The notes under the pieces are model-generated. The model saw only the letters and a list, made by a program, of their open reading frames with translations, had not been told where the DNA came from and did not search any database. DNA of 7,821 nucleotides from Deltaproteobacteria bacterium. GTDB taxonomy: Bacteria; Desulfobacterota; Syntrophia; Syntrophales; UBA2210. The position numbers were made by a program, and so were the translations under genes. The stretch covers positions 1 to 7,821 of the forward strand of contig JAFDAR010000033.1 of assembly GCA_019313735.1 (NCBI GenBank). Direction: 5' to 3'. Shown here piece by piece: positions 1 through 5,949 of this stretch (position 1 is the stretch's first letter; every line of letters starts with the position of its first letter).

Positions 1-93
1 GTATAGAATATAATCTGCCGCTGAAAATTGTTTATGCGTAAAATTATTAAAGATAAACGCGGCAATGGCAAGAATCTTGAAAATGGCTTCTCT

Positions 94-106
94 GCCGCGT
101 AGCGGC
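94..106. repeat. Short GC-rich hairpin
   Basis: GCCGC (94-98) and GCGGC (102-106) form a perfect 5-bp stem with a 3-nt loop, just left of the attC-like repeat. The rest of 1-109 is AT-rich and shows no gene that I can support. A start codon at 65 opens a 60-codon frame, but it runs straight through the inverted repeat and looks like chance. Confidence 0.35.
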
Positions 107-109
107 TTA

Positions 110-241
110 CTTGAACAAATCACTTCACCTGACCGCCAACAGCGCGGCGATTTCTGGAAGGGTCTGCCACACATCAAGGCAGGTGGTTTTTCAAGGTTCA
201 GTGCCCCGCAGTGTTGGCGGCAGGTGAGCTTTTCGTTAGAA
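110..241 (+). repeat. attC-like imperfect inverted repeat (possible integron cassette recombination site)
   Basis: The arms at 125-147 and 206-227 are complementary. TCACCTG (125-131) pairs with CAGGTGA (221-227), then CCGCCAACA (133-141) pairs with TGTTGGCGG (212-220), and GCGG (144-147) pairs with CCGC (206-209). A132 is unpaired on the left arm only, and T124 may also bulge. Outside the arms, GAAC at 113-116 faces CGTTAG at 234-239. The layout is an outer AAC, a five-base spacer, a stem with extra bases on the left arm only, then a spacer and GTTAGAA. This is the layout of attC sites, and the span of about 130 nt is like the long Vibrio type. The outer-left box is a poor match to RYYYAAC, the last base of GTTAGAA departs from GTTRRRY, and no integrase gene is visible. 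It could instead be some other palindromic element. Confidence 0.5.
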
Positions 242-620
242 TGCTGAGAGGGATCATATGAGACAGAAACATGCGGACAGGGATGATGAATTCAAAGACA
301 AATACCGGTGGCGGGCAGGGGTGGAAGCAACCATGTCTGAGTATGAAAGAAAGGCAGGCGTTAAAAACCTTCGTGGCCGGGGTATGAAGGCTGTGCGGTT
401 CTGCGCAACCTTGAAGGCAGTTGGTATCAACATCTTCAGGGCAACTGCGTTCAGAAACGCAAAGATCTCTCCAAAATCCATCCAGAAATGGACATGCTGG
501 TGTGTTTCTCGCCTATGTTTCTATGTGAAAGAACAATATTGCGCTCTTTTGGGCAATTTGGGTAAGATGTTTCCCAAATCTACATTTTCAGCCGGTTTTT
601 CCGGGAGATCGGCCAGCTGA
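240..620 (+). pseudogene. C-terminal remnant of a DDE transposase
   Basis: The frame is open from base 240, just after a TAG at 237-239, and ends with TGA at 618-620. Its ATG at 258 is internal to the old gene, so it is probably not a real start. The diagnostic part is residues 17-62 counted from that ATG, with RWRAGVEATMSEYERKAGV followed by a stretch ending in ATLKAVGINIFRA. This is the conserved end of IS4/IS5/IS1182-like DDE transposases, where the glutamate of VEATMSEY probably corresponds to the last catalytic acidic residue. Everything upstream, including the other two catalytic aspartates, is missing, so it cannot be active. The last 55 or so residues are not recognisable. They may be the divergent tail or frame drift. 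After the stop comes CTGACTTTTTACGGGTGC, which may be remnant IS end sequence. The left boundary lies very near the attC-like GTTAG. Assignment to a transposase is fairly sure, to an exact IS family it is not. Confidence 0.75.
556..579. repeat. 7-bp inverted repeat inside the transposase remnant
   Basis: ATTTGGG (556-562) and CCCAAAT (573-579) can form a 7-bp stem with a 10-nt loop. No run of T follows directly, so I do not call a terminator. I found no convincing sigma-70 promoter between 580 and 690 for the operon that follows. Confidence 0.3.
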
Positions 621-690
621 CTTTTTACGGGTGCATCAAAGGTAACTCAACTCGGCTTAGAGATTTGGAGAGATAACAGAGGAGAGAAAT

Positions 691-1629
691 ATGATACAAG
701 TCGAAAACCTGACAAAGTACTACGGTGATTTCTGCGCTGTCGATCAGATCAGCTTCGATATCCACAGGGGGGAAATCCTGGGGTTATTGGGTCCTAACGG
801 CGCGGGGAAAACGACTACGCTCAGGATGCTTACAGGATATATTTCACCCACTGCGGGAGATGTATGGGTAAAAGATTATTCCATCGACGAAGATCTGCTG
901 GAGATCAAGAAGCTTATCGGGTATCTGCCCGAGTCGGCCCCCCTTTATCACGATATGCTCGTTTATGATTATCTGGATTATGTTGCTAGGATACGGGGAA
1001 TCGCTAAAGAAAACAAAAGTGCGAGGATTCGCCATCTGGCAGACATGTGCGGTTTGAATGAAATTATGCACAATGTCATAGATGAGCTGTCAAAGGGACT
1101 AAAACAGCGGGTAGGGTTGGCACATGCCATGATGAACGATCCAGAGATACTTATACTGGACGAGCCCACTTCAGGTCTGGATCCCAACCAGATTATGGAA
1201 ATCCGGGAAATTATAAAAAAATTCGGGAAGGAAAAAACGGTCGTGCTTTCTACTCACATACTGAGCGAGGTGGAGGCCACCTGTGACCGTATAATTATCA
1301 TCGATAAAGGGAAAATTGTTGCCGATGACAGCATCGAGGCGATCAAACAATCGGAAGGCGACGAAAATCTCATTTCAATATCTCTATTGAATGCGGAGTT
1401 TAAGAATGTCGAGGATACATTTAATGGAATTGACGGAATTATAAAGATCGATCAGATTGACAACGAAGATGAAAGTCTTCTCACTGTAAAACTTACGTCC
1501 CGATCATCCTTAGACCCTAGAGGTGATATTTATCGGAGAATAAAGGAAACAGACTGGGTTCTGGTAGAGTTTCATCGGGAGAGAAGAACGCTCGAGAACA
1601 TATTCCGAGAATTGACGAAGGAGTCTTAA
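691..1629 (+). CDS. ABC transporter ATP-binding protein, GldA-like
   Basis: This is the nucleotide-binding subunit of an ABC-2 type transporter. It acts on the cytoplasmic face of the inner membrane and should drive the permease encoded next. All core motifs are visible in 312 residues: Walker A GPNGAGKT at 34-41, signature LSKGLKQRV at 133-141, Walker B ILILDEP at 153-159, D-loop SGLD at 161-164 and the switch histidine in LSTHI at 189. The Q-loop position carries glutamate (GYLPES, E81) instead of glutamine, a variant I associate with GldA-like and related ABC-2 ATPases. Residues from about 220 on form a C-terminal domain usual for this group. The start has a good Shine-Dalgarno (AGAGGAG, 678-684). 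It is the first gene of a four-gene operon and its stop lies 1 nt before the next start. The general function is near certain. The substrate is unknown. Confidence 0.93.
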   Translation: MIQVENLTKYYGDFCAVDQISFDIHRGEILGLLGPNGAGKTTTLRMLTGYISPTAGDVWVKDYSIDEDLLEIKKLIGYLPESAPLYHDMLVYDYLDYVARIRGIAKENKSARIRHLADMCGLNEIMHNVIDELSKGLKQRVGLAHAMMNDPEILILDEPTSGLDPNQIMEIREIIKKFGKEKTVVLSTHILSEVEATCDRIIIIDKGKIVADDSIEAIKQSEGDENLISISLLNAEFKNVEDTFNGIDGIIKIDQIDNEDESLLTVKLTSRSSLDPRGDIYRRIKETDWVLVEFHRERRTLENIFRELTKES

Positions 1630-1630
1630 T

Positions 1631-2335
1631 ATGCGACAGGCCATACATATTTTCAAAAAAGAATTCGGAGCGTATTTTTTATCTCCCATAGCCTATATTG
1701 TTATTGCCCTTTTCCTTCTGGTGACTGGGTGGTTCTTCTTCGCGGGATTCTTTATTTACAACCGTGCGGATCTTAGAAACTTTTTTAACCTGCTTCCTTT
1801 TGTCTTCTCATTTGTGATTCCCGCAATCACGATGAGGCTCTATTCGGATGAGCTGAATGTAGGGTCATACGAGATCCTTATAACCATGCCTGTGACATAT
1901 CTGGATGTAATCGTGGGAAAGTTTATGGCAGGCGTTGCTTTCGTCGCGGTAATGCTTGTCCCTTCACTTGCCTATCCCGTATCGGTTTCACTCCTTGGTG
2001 ATCTCGATTGGGGACCCGTAATGGGCGGTTATATTGGAGGCCTCCTGCTCGGATCGGCATATTGCGCTATCGGGATATTTGCCTCGTCCCTTACAAGAAA
2101 CCAGATCATTGCCTTTATGACGGGTATGTCCATATGCTTTGTTCTGACCATGATAAACCAGATGCTCTTCTTCTTTCCCAAAACGATCTTGAGTGTCATA
2201 GGATATCTTTCCGCGGATAACCACTTTCAAAACATTGCGAAGGGCATTATCGACTCACGAGACCTCTTATATTTTCTGAGTGTCGTCTTCATCGGGCTTT
2301 ACGCAACACATCTTGTAATGCAGGGAAAAAGATAA
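1631..2335 (+). CDS. ABC-2 type transporter permease, GldF-like
   Basis: This is the membrane subunit of the ABC complex. The 234-residue protein has about six hydrophobic segments, near residues 15-42, 51-68, 89-121, 128-153, 158-182 and 212-230. The N-terminal FKKEFGAYFLSPIAYI, with FF after the first helix, and the later SDELNVGSYEIL.TMPVT stretch are typical of GldF-like ABC-2 permeases, where the membrane domain is a single compact unit and no ATPase is fused. The start codon is 1 nt after the ATPase stop, and its Shine-Dalgarno (AAGGAG, 1618-1623) lies inside the ATPase gene, so the two are probably translationally coupled and made in similar amounts. The stop codon sits within a 14-bp tandem duplication. 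No break or odd codon use is seen. Confidence 0.88.
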   Translation: MRQAIHIFKKEFGAYFLSPIAYIVIALFLLVTGWFFFAGFFIYNRADLRNFFNLLPFVFSFVIPAITMRLYSDELNVGSYEILITMPVTYLDVIVGKFMAGVAFVAVMLVPSLAYPVSVSLLGDLDWGPVMGGYIGGLLLGSAYCAIGIFASSLTRNQIIAFMTGMSICFVLTMINQMLFFFPKTILSVIGYLSADNHFQNIAKGIIDSRDLLYFLSVVFIGLYATHLVMQGKR

Positions 2336-2350
2336 GGGGAAAAAGATAAG
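2323..2350 (+). repeat. Perfect 14-bp tandem duplication across the permease stop and next ribosome binding site
   Basis: GGGAAAAAGATAAG occurs at 2323-2336 and again, with no gap, at 2337-2350. The first copy contains the permease stop codon TAA (2333-2335). The second copy supplies the first part of the AAGGAG Shine-Dalgarno (2348-2353) for the gene starting at 2360. Without the duplication the spacing between the two genes would be 10 nt, not 24. Confidence 0.9.
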
Positions 2351-2359
2351 GAGAACAAA

Positions 2360-4555
2360 ATGGGAGTGAAAAAGACATCCGGTAAATATATAAAGTTTTT
2401 CATTTATCTGGTTATCATAATACTGATCAATGTGGTGGGAGTTACGCTCTTTTTCAGGAGTGATTTGACTGAAAACGGGATTTATTCAATATCCGATGTC
2501 AGCAAGAGGGTTGTTTTCACACTTTCAGAGCCCCTGACTGTAAAGGTATTCTTTACAGAGAACCTCCCGGCCCCCTATAATAGCACTGAACGCTATCTTC
2601 GAGACCTCCTTGAAGAATATTCCGTCAATTCAAATAAATACTTCAACTACAGCTTTTATGATGTAAGTCCTGAGGAAGATGGCGGCATCAAGGGCACCGG
2701 GGAAAACCGCGAGATGGCAAGAGACTACGGAATATCTCCTGTCCAGATTCGAATTGTGGAGCAGGATGAGATCAAATTTAAGAACGCATACATGGGGCTC
2801 GTGCTTATTCATGGCGATATTATAGAACGTATTCCTGCCATCACTTCAACAAATGGTCTGGAGTACAAGATTACTACGACCATCCAGAAAATGAATAATA
2901 AAATAAGCGCTCTTTTGAATCTTTCCGAAAAGATTAAGGTAGATCTCTATCTCTCTTCATCCCTGAAGACAGTTGCGCCATTGATGGGATTGAAGGAACT
3001 TCCCGCATTTCCCGAAAAGATTGAAGAGGTCGTAAAGGATCTGAATGACAAAAATTACGATAAGCTCGAATTTCGATACTTTGATCCCACGACAGAGAAA
3101 AACCTGGAAGAGGTGTCGAACAAGTTTAATTTTTCCAGACTCAAATGGCCTGCGGTGCCCGACGAAAAGATTGAAGCGGGTGAGGGCATTATAGGCCTGG
3201 TCATGGAATACGGGAAGAAGACGGTGGAGATACCCCTTCTCAATGTATTGCAGACACCGATCATAGGGACACAGTATGATCTGGTAAATCCCAGGCAGTT
3301 GGAAAATATAATCGAGGCGAATCTGGAATCACTCATAGGTATAAATGAGAGCCTGGGATATCTGGCAGATCATGGCACACTGAAAAGAACGCGAGCCGCA
3401 CAGAGTCCCCCGGGAGCTCCACCCGAGGAGGCGCTAAATATATTCAACAAACTTGTGTCGCAAAATTACGCCATTAAAGATGTCAATCTCAAGGAGGGAC
3501 CCGTTTTCGATGGATTCAAGACCCTCGTTATAGCCGGCCCGAAGGAGAAATTCACCGATTATGAATTGTACCAGATAGATCAGCTCTTGATGCGGGGCAA
3601 GAATCTTGCCATCTTTACCAATGCGTTCAACGAGATTCTGCCATCTGCCAGAAACCCCTACCAGCGCCAGCCCGTATACATTCCGCTGAATACGGGGCTT
3701 GAGAAATTGCTTGAACACTATGGAGTTCGCATTAAGAGGTCATATGTGCTGGATAAGAGTTCTTACAAACAGCGTCTTCCGGAACAGTATGGCGGCGGTG
3801 AAAAGGAAATCTACTACGCTCCTGTAATCAAACAGGACTCTATAAACAATGATCTGGAGTTCATGAAAAACATCAAGGGGCTCGTTACGATAAAGATGTC
3901 GCCGCTGGAATTGGATGAAAAGCGGATCAAAGATATGGGGGTAAAGGCATACAGGTTGTTTTCATCATCAGATGAGTCGTGGGAGATGAAAGACAATATC
4001 GATCTTAATCCCATGCTCCTGAAGCCGCCGAAGGCCGACGAAAAGATGGAGATCAAAGCTCTTGCGTATATTCTGGAAGGAGAATTTACCAGCTACTTCA
4101 AGGGCAAACCCATGCCGGCCATGAAAGAGGAAGACGAAAAGTCCGGGAAGAAAGACGCAAAGGATAAAAAAGAAGAAAAAACTGAAACAGCCATAGATAT
4201 GACGAAGATCGCGGGAGAAAGCGCCTTTCTGGAAAAGGGTAAACCGGCAAAGATATTCGTCATCACGTCACCGGAATTACTGAAGGACAGCATGCTGGAC
4301 GAAGAGGGTAAGAGTCCGAATGCCATGTTCATTTTGAATGTGCTGGATTACCTGAATGACAGGGGTGATATTGCCGCAATGAGGAGCAAGGAGCAGGGCT
4401 TCAATCCCCTTTACGATACTGAATCTGTGGTAAAAACATTTGTAAAGACATTTAATATTGCAGGGCCGCCCATATTTGTTGTGCTGTTTGGCATTTTCAT
4501 ACTCCTGCGCAGACGTTCGAGGAAAAAACGCATTCAGATGATGTTTCAAAAATAG
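2360..4555 (+). CDS. GldG-type ABC transporter auxiliary protein (ABC_transp_aux family)
   Basis: The 731-residue product is an inner-membrane protein with a large domain expected outside the cytoplasm. It has an N-terminal membrane helix (about 12-32), then the family's opening motif DLTENGIYSIS (35-45) and a predicted alpha/beta domain with SEPLTVKVFF and a RYLRDLLEEYS helix. Near the C-terminus it has KIFVITSPELLKDS followed by NAMFILNVLDYLNDRGD, a hallmark of this family, then a second helix (about 701-716) and a basic tail RRRSRKKR (717-724). Both helices together predict a loop anchored at both ends. Residues about 587-612 are a low-complexity Lys/Glu linker. GldG proteins accompany GldA/GldF ABC subunits, as here. 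The family is described as a transporter auxiliary or possible substrate-binding part. The biochemical role is unproved. Start supported by AAGGAG at 2348-2353. Confidence 0.88.
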   Translation: MGVKKTSGKYIKFFIYLVIIILINVVGVTLFFRSDLTENGIYSISDVSKRVVFTLSEPLTVKVFFTENLPAPYNSTERYLRDLLEEYSVNSNKYFNYSFYDVSPEEDGGIKGTGENREMARDYGISPVQIRIVEQDEIKFKNAYMGLVLIHGDIIERIPAITSTNGLEYKITTTIQKMNNKISALLNLSEKIKVDLYLSSSLKTVAPLMGLKELPAFPEKIEEVVKDLNDKNYDKLEFRYFDPTTEKNLEEVSNKFNFSRLKWPAVPDEKIEAGEGIIGLVMEYGKKTVEIPLLNVLQTPIIGTQYDLVNPRQLENIIEANLESLIGINESLGYLADHGTLKRTRAAQSPPGAPPEEALNIFNKLVSQNYAIKDVNLKEGPVFDGFKTLVIAGPKEKFTDYELYQIDQLLMRGKNLAIFTNAFNEILPSARNPYQRQPVYIPLNTGLEKLLEHYGVRIKRSYVLDKSSYKQRLPEQYGGGEKEIYYAPVIKQDSINNDLEFMKNIKGLVTIKMSPLELDEKRIKDMGVKAYRLFSSSDESWEMKDNIDLNPMLLKPPKADEKMEIKALAYILEGEFTSYFKGKPMPAMKEEDEKSGKKDAKDKKEEKTETAIDMTKIAGESAFLEKGKPAKIFVITSPELLKDSMLDEEGKSPNAMFILNVLDYLNDRGDIAAMRSKEQGFNPLYDTESVVKTFVKTFNIAGPPIFVVLFGIFILLRRRSRKKRIQMMFQK

Positions 4556-4568
4556 GTGAGGATATTAT

Positions 4569-5507
4569 ATGAAGATTCAGAAGGAATACGTAATACTGGC
4601 TGTCGCGTTGGTTGCGCTCGTAGCGTATCTGATCTTTCACAGTTCGGACAGGACTCGCTATCAGTTGCCCGTAATGCCCGAAGTGGATAAAGAGACCATT
4701 TCGAAGATTGAGATATCCCAATCGGGTGAGTCTATTGTTATAAATAAAAAAGACAAAAAATGGTTTATCGGCCCAAAGGAATATCCTGCCGATTCGGCAA
4801 AGATAAAGGATATGCTGGATCTCCTTGCTAAATTTACTCATACAGCCCTGGTATCGGAATCGAAAAACTATAAACGCTACGATCTGAGTGATGATAAAAA
4901 GATAGAGGTTAAGGCCTGGTCCGGGGAGGAATTGACCCGTCAGTTCGAGATAGGGAAAGAGTCCTCCACTTACAGTCATACATTCACCAAACTACCGGGG
5001 GATTTTAAGGTCTATCTATCAAAGGGAAATTACCGGTCAAGATTCGAAAAAGACGCCGATGAACTGAGAGATAAGGTGATAATGGCCTTTGATAAGGCGG
5101 AGATAAAGGTAATACGCGTATTCAAGGATAAGGAGTGGATAGAGCTGACACGCATCGAAGAGAAGGATAAAAAGGAAGCGGCCTGGGAAGATAAAGACGG
5201 CAAAAAGGCAGACACCAAAAAGATAGGAGAACTGCTAAATATCCTTTCCACCATGAGCTGTGAAGAGTATATAGAAGACAGGAAAAAGGAAGATCTGAAA
5301 GATCCCATATACATATGTAATATGACAGGCAAAAAGGAATACACAATTTCCATCTTTGCTAAAGAGGATAAAGAGTCCAAAAAGTATCCCTCCATATCCT
5401 CTGAAAACGACTATCCCTTCATACTTCATGAATATGATGTGAACAGGATGAAGGAAAAGCTGGAGCCGGAAAAGAAAAAGGCCGATTCCCAAGAAGAGAT
5501 CAAGTGA
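4569..5507 (+). CDS. DUF4340 domain-containing membrane-anchored protein
   Basis: This 312-residue protein has one N-terminal membrane helix (about residues 7-24) and a hydrophilic remainder, so most of it should lie outside the cytoplasm. After the helix come the features I associate with DUF4340: a short strand region (KIEISQSGESIVI), then a tryptophan motif (KKWFIGPKEYPADSAKIKDMLDLLAKF), in which W-x-I, a proline and an AD-like pair precede a helix. The pattern is probably repeated in the second half (AAWEDKDGKKADTKKIGELLNIL). The C-terminus is a charged Lys/Glu tail. Family members often occur right after GldG-type genes, as here, and probably help the same membrane complex. No catalytic motif is visible and the function is unknown. 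The Shine-Dalgarno GGTGAGG (4555-4561) overlaps the last base of the upstream stop. The stop codon lies inside a hairpin arm. Confidence 0.8.
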   Translation: MKIQKEYVILAVALVALVAYLIFHSSDRTRYQLPVMPEVDKETISKIEISQSGESIVINKKDKKWFIGPKEYPADSAKIKDMLDLLAKFTHTALVSESKNYKRYDLSDDKKIEVKAWSGEELTRQFEIGKESSTYSHTFTKLPGDFKVYLSKGNYRSRFEKDADELRDKVIMAFDKAEIKVIRVFKDKEWIELTRIEEKDKKEAAWEDKDGKKADTKKIGELLNILSTMSCEEYIEDRKKEDLKDPIYICNMTGKKEYTISIFAKEDKESKKYPSISSENDYPFILHEYDVNRMKEKLEPEKKKADSQEEIK

Positions 5508-5541
5508 ACTACCACCCAGCTTGCTCGGCGGTAGTTCACTT
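5502..5541. repeat. 12-bp perfect hairpin over the operon's last stop codon
   Basis: AAGTGAACTACC (5502-5513) is fully complementary to GGTAGTTCACTT (5530-5541). The inside can extend the stem with CCCAGC against GCTCGG, with mismatches. The left arm includes the TGA stop of the DUF4340 gene. It could act as a transcription terminator, but the usual T-run is missing (TTCTGTCACAAC follows). A dispersed palindromic repeat, such as a REP-like element or the foot of an IS200/IS605-type element, fits as well. Confidence 0.75.
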
Positions 5542-5584
5542 CTGTCACAACTAATTGATTATATGTACTATTATATTCTTCCGT

Positions 5585-5613
5585 GTGGGTTCGATTCCCA
5601 TGCACTTCCGCCA
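5585..5613 (+). other. selC: 3'-end fragment of a selenocysteine tRNA gene, possible attachment-site relic
   Basis: T-arm GTGGG (5585-5589), T-loop TTCGATT (5590-5596), T-arm CCCAT (5597-5601), then GCACTTCC (5602-5609), discriminator G (5610) and CCA (5611-5613). Eight bases lie between the T-stem and the discriminator. A normal tRNA has seven, and the 8+5 acceptor/T-arm layout is that of bacterial tRNA-Sec. The G:U pair at the base of the T-stem also matches the E. coli selC T-arm as I recall it. The 5' partner GGAAGTGC is absent upstream, and the preceding 70 nt form no D-arm or anticodon arm, so this is not a working gene. selC 3' ends are known integration sites for genomic islands, and a duplicate 3' end is what such an integration leaves. 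Under that model the island lies to the left and the full selC further left. Confidence 0.65.
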
Positions 5614-5818
5614 ATTTATAAAACCCATACTTTCAATTTTTAACTGAGTATTTCCTTAAAGCAAAGAGCGAAAGCACTGGATATTCGACATAAGCCATAA
5701 TCTTTTTTGGAAAAAATTGAAAAAGATTCAACAAAACAGCAAAAGTAAAAATTCATTCTTGTCCTGCGCCTTGCTCAAATCAGAGCACACAAGGTCATTG
5801 ACGTCTTCTTCTTGCAAC
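5614..5818. other. AT-rich intergenic stretch without a recognisable gene
   Basis: I see no supportable coding frame on either strand between the tRNA fragment and the insertion sequence. One AT-rich inverted repeat is present: AATCTTTTT (5699-5707) against AAAAAGATT (5720-5728), 9 bp. A weaker imperfect hairpin, GCTC/GAGC with flanking CCTT/AAGG, lies at about 5769-5794. Neither has a diagnostic role. Confidence 0.6.
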
Positions 5819-5847
5819 CCTAAATTCCCGCCAGAATTGTAACTATG
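5819..5847. repeat. Left terminal inverted repeat (IRL) of the IS
   Basis: It starts with CCTAAATTCCCGC and ends with AATTGTAACTATG at 5835-5847. It matches the reverse complement of 7503-7530 nearly throughout, with one extra base in the middle and a few substitutions. Confidence 0.9.
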
Positions 5848-5892
5848 TGACAGAAAGATCCAATAAAAATGGGGCTAAAGACTCTTTTTATG

Positions 5893-5922
5893 CTTACAAT
5901 GCCTCCCAGATATAGTTATAAT
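5893..5922 (+). promoter_or_regulatory. Likely transposase promoter
   Basis: A perfect -10 hexamer TATAAT lies at 5917-5922. A modest -35 CTTACA (5893-5898, 18-nt spacer) or TTACAA (5894-5899, 17-nt spacer) precedes it. Transcription would begin near 5929, giving a leader of about 20 nt before the ATG at 5950. Confidence 0.5.
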
Positions 5923-5935
5923 TGTAACTATATCT
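5908..5935. promoter_or_regulatory. 28-bp near-perfect palindrome over the transposase promoter, putative operator
   Basis: AGATATAGTTATAA (5908-5921) pairs with the next 14 bases, with only T5919/G5924 off. It covers the -10 box and ends 1 nt before the AAGGAGGT Shine-Dalgarno (5937-5944). Its half-site AATTGTAACTA is the same as the inner end of the left terminal repeat, so the transposase may bind here and limit its own expression. As RNA it could instead form a hairpin that partly hides the ribosome binding site. Confidence 0.55.
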
Positions 5936-5949
5936 GAAGGAGGTGCTCC

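Noticed and set aside
65..247. 60-codon plus-strand frame at the left end
   Set aside because: It runs through the inverted repeat, has no Shine-Dalgarno and its product shows no recognisable motif.
4497..4979. 160-codon minus-strand frame across the GldG/DUF4340 junction
   Set aside because: It opposes two well supported genes and the intergenic Shine-Dalgarno, and has no recognisable content.
5518..5613. A complete tRNA gene ending at the CCA
   Set aside because: The 5' acceptor strand (GGAAGTGC), D-arm and anticodon arm are absent. The upstream bases are the hairpin and AT-rich sequence.
5699..5728. AT-rich inverted repeat as a rho-independent terminator
   Set aside because: The stem is only A and T apart from one pair, lies nearly 200 nt past the operon end and has no T-run after it.
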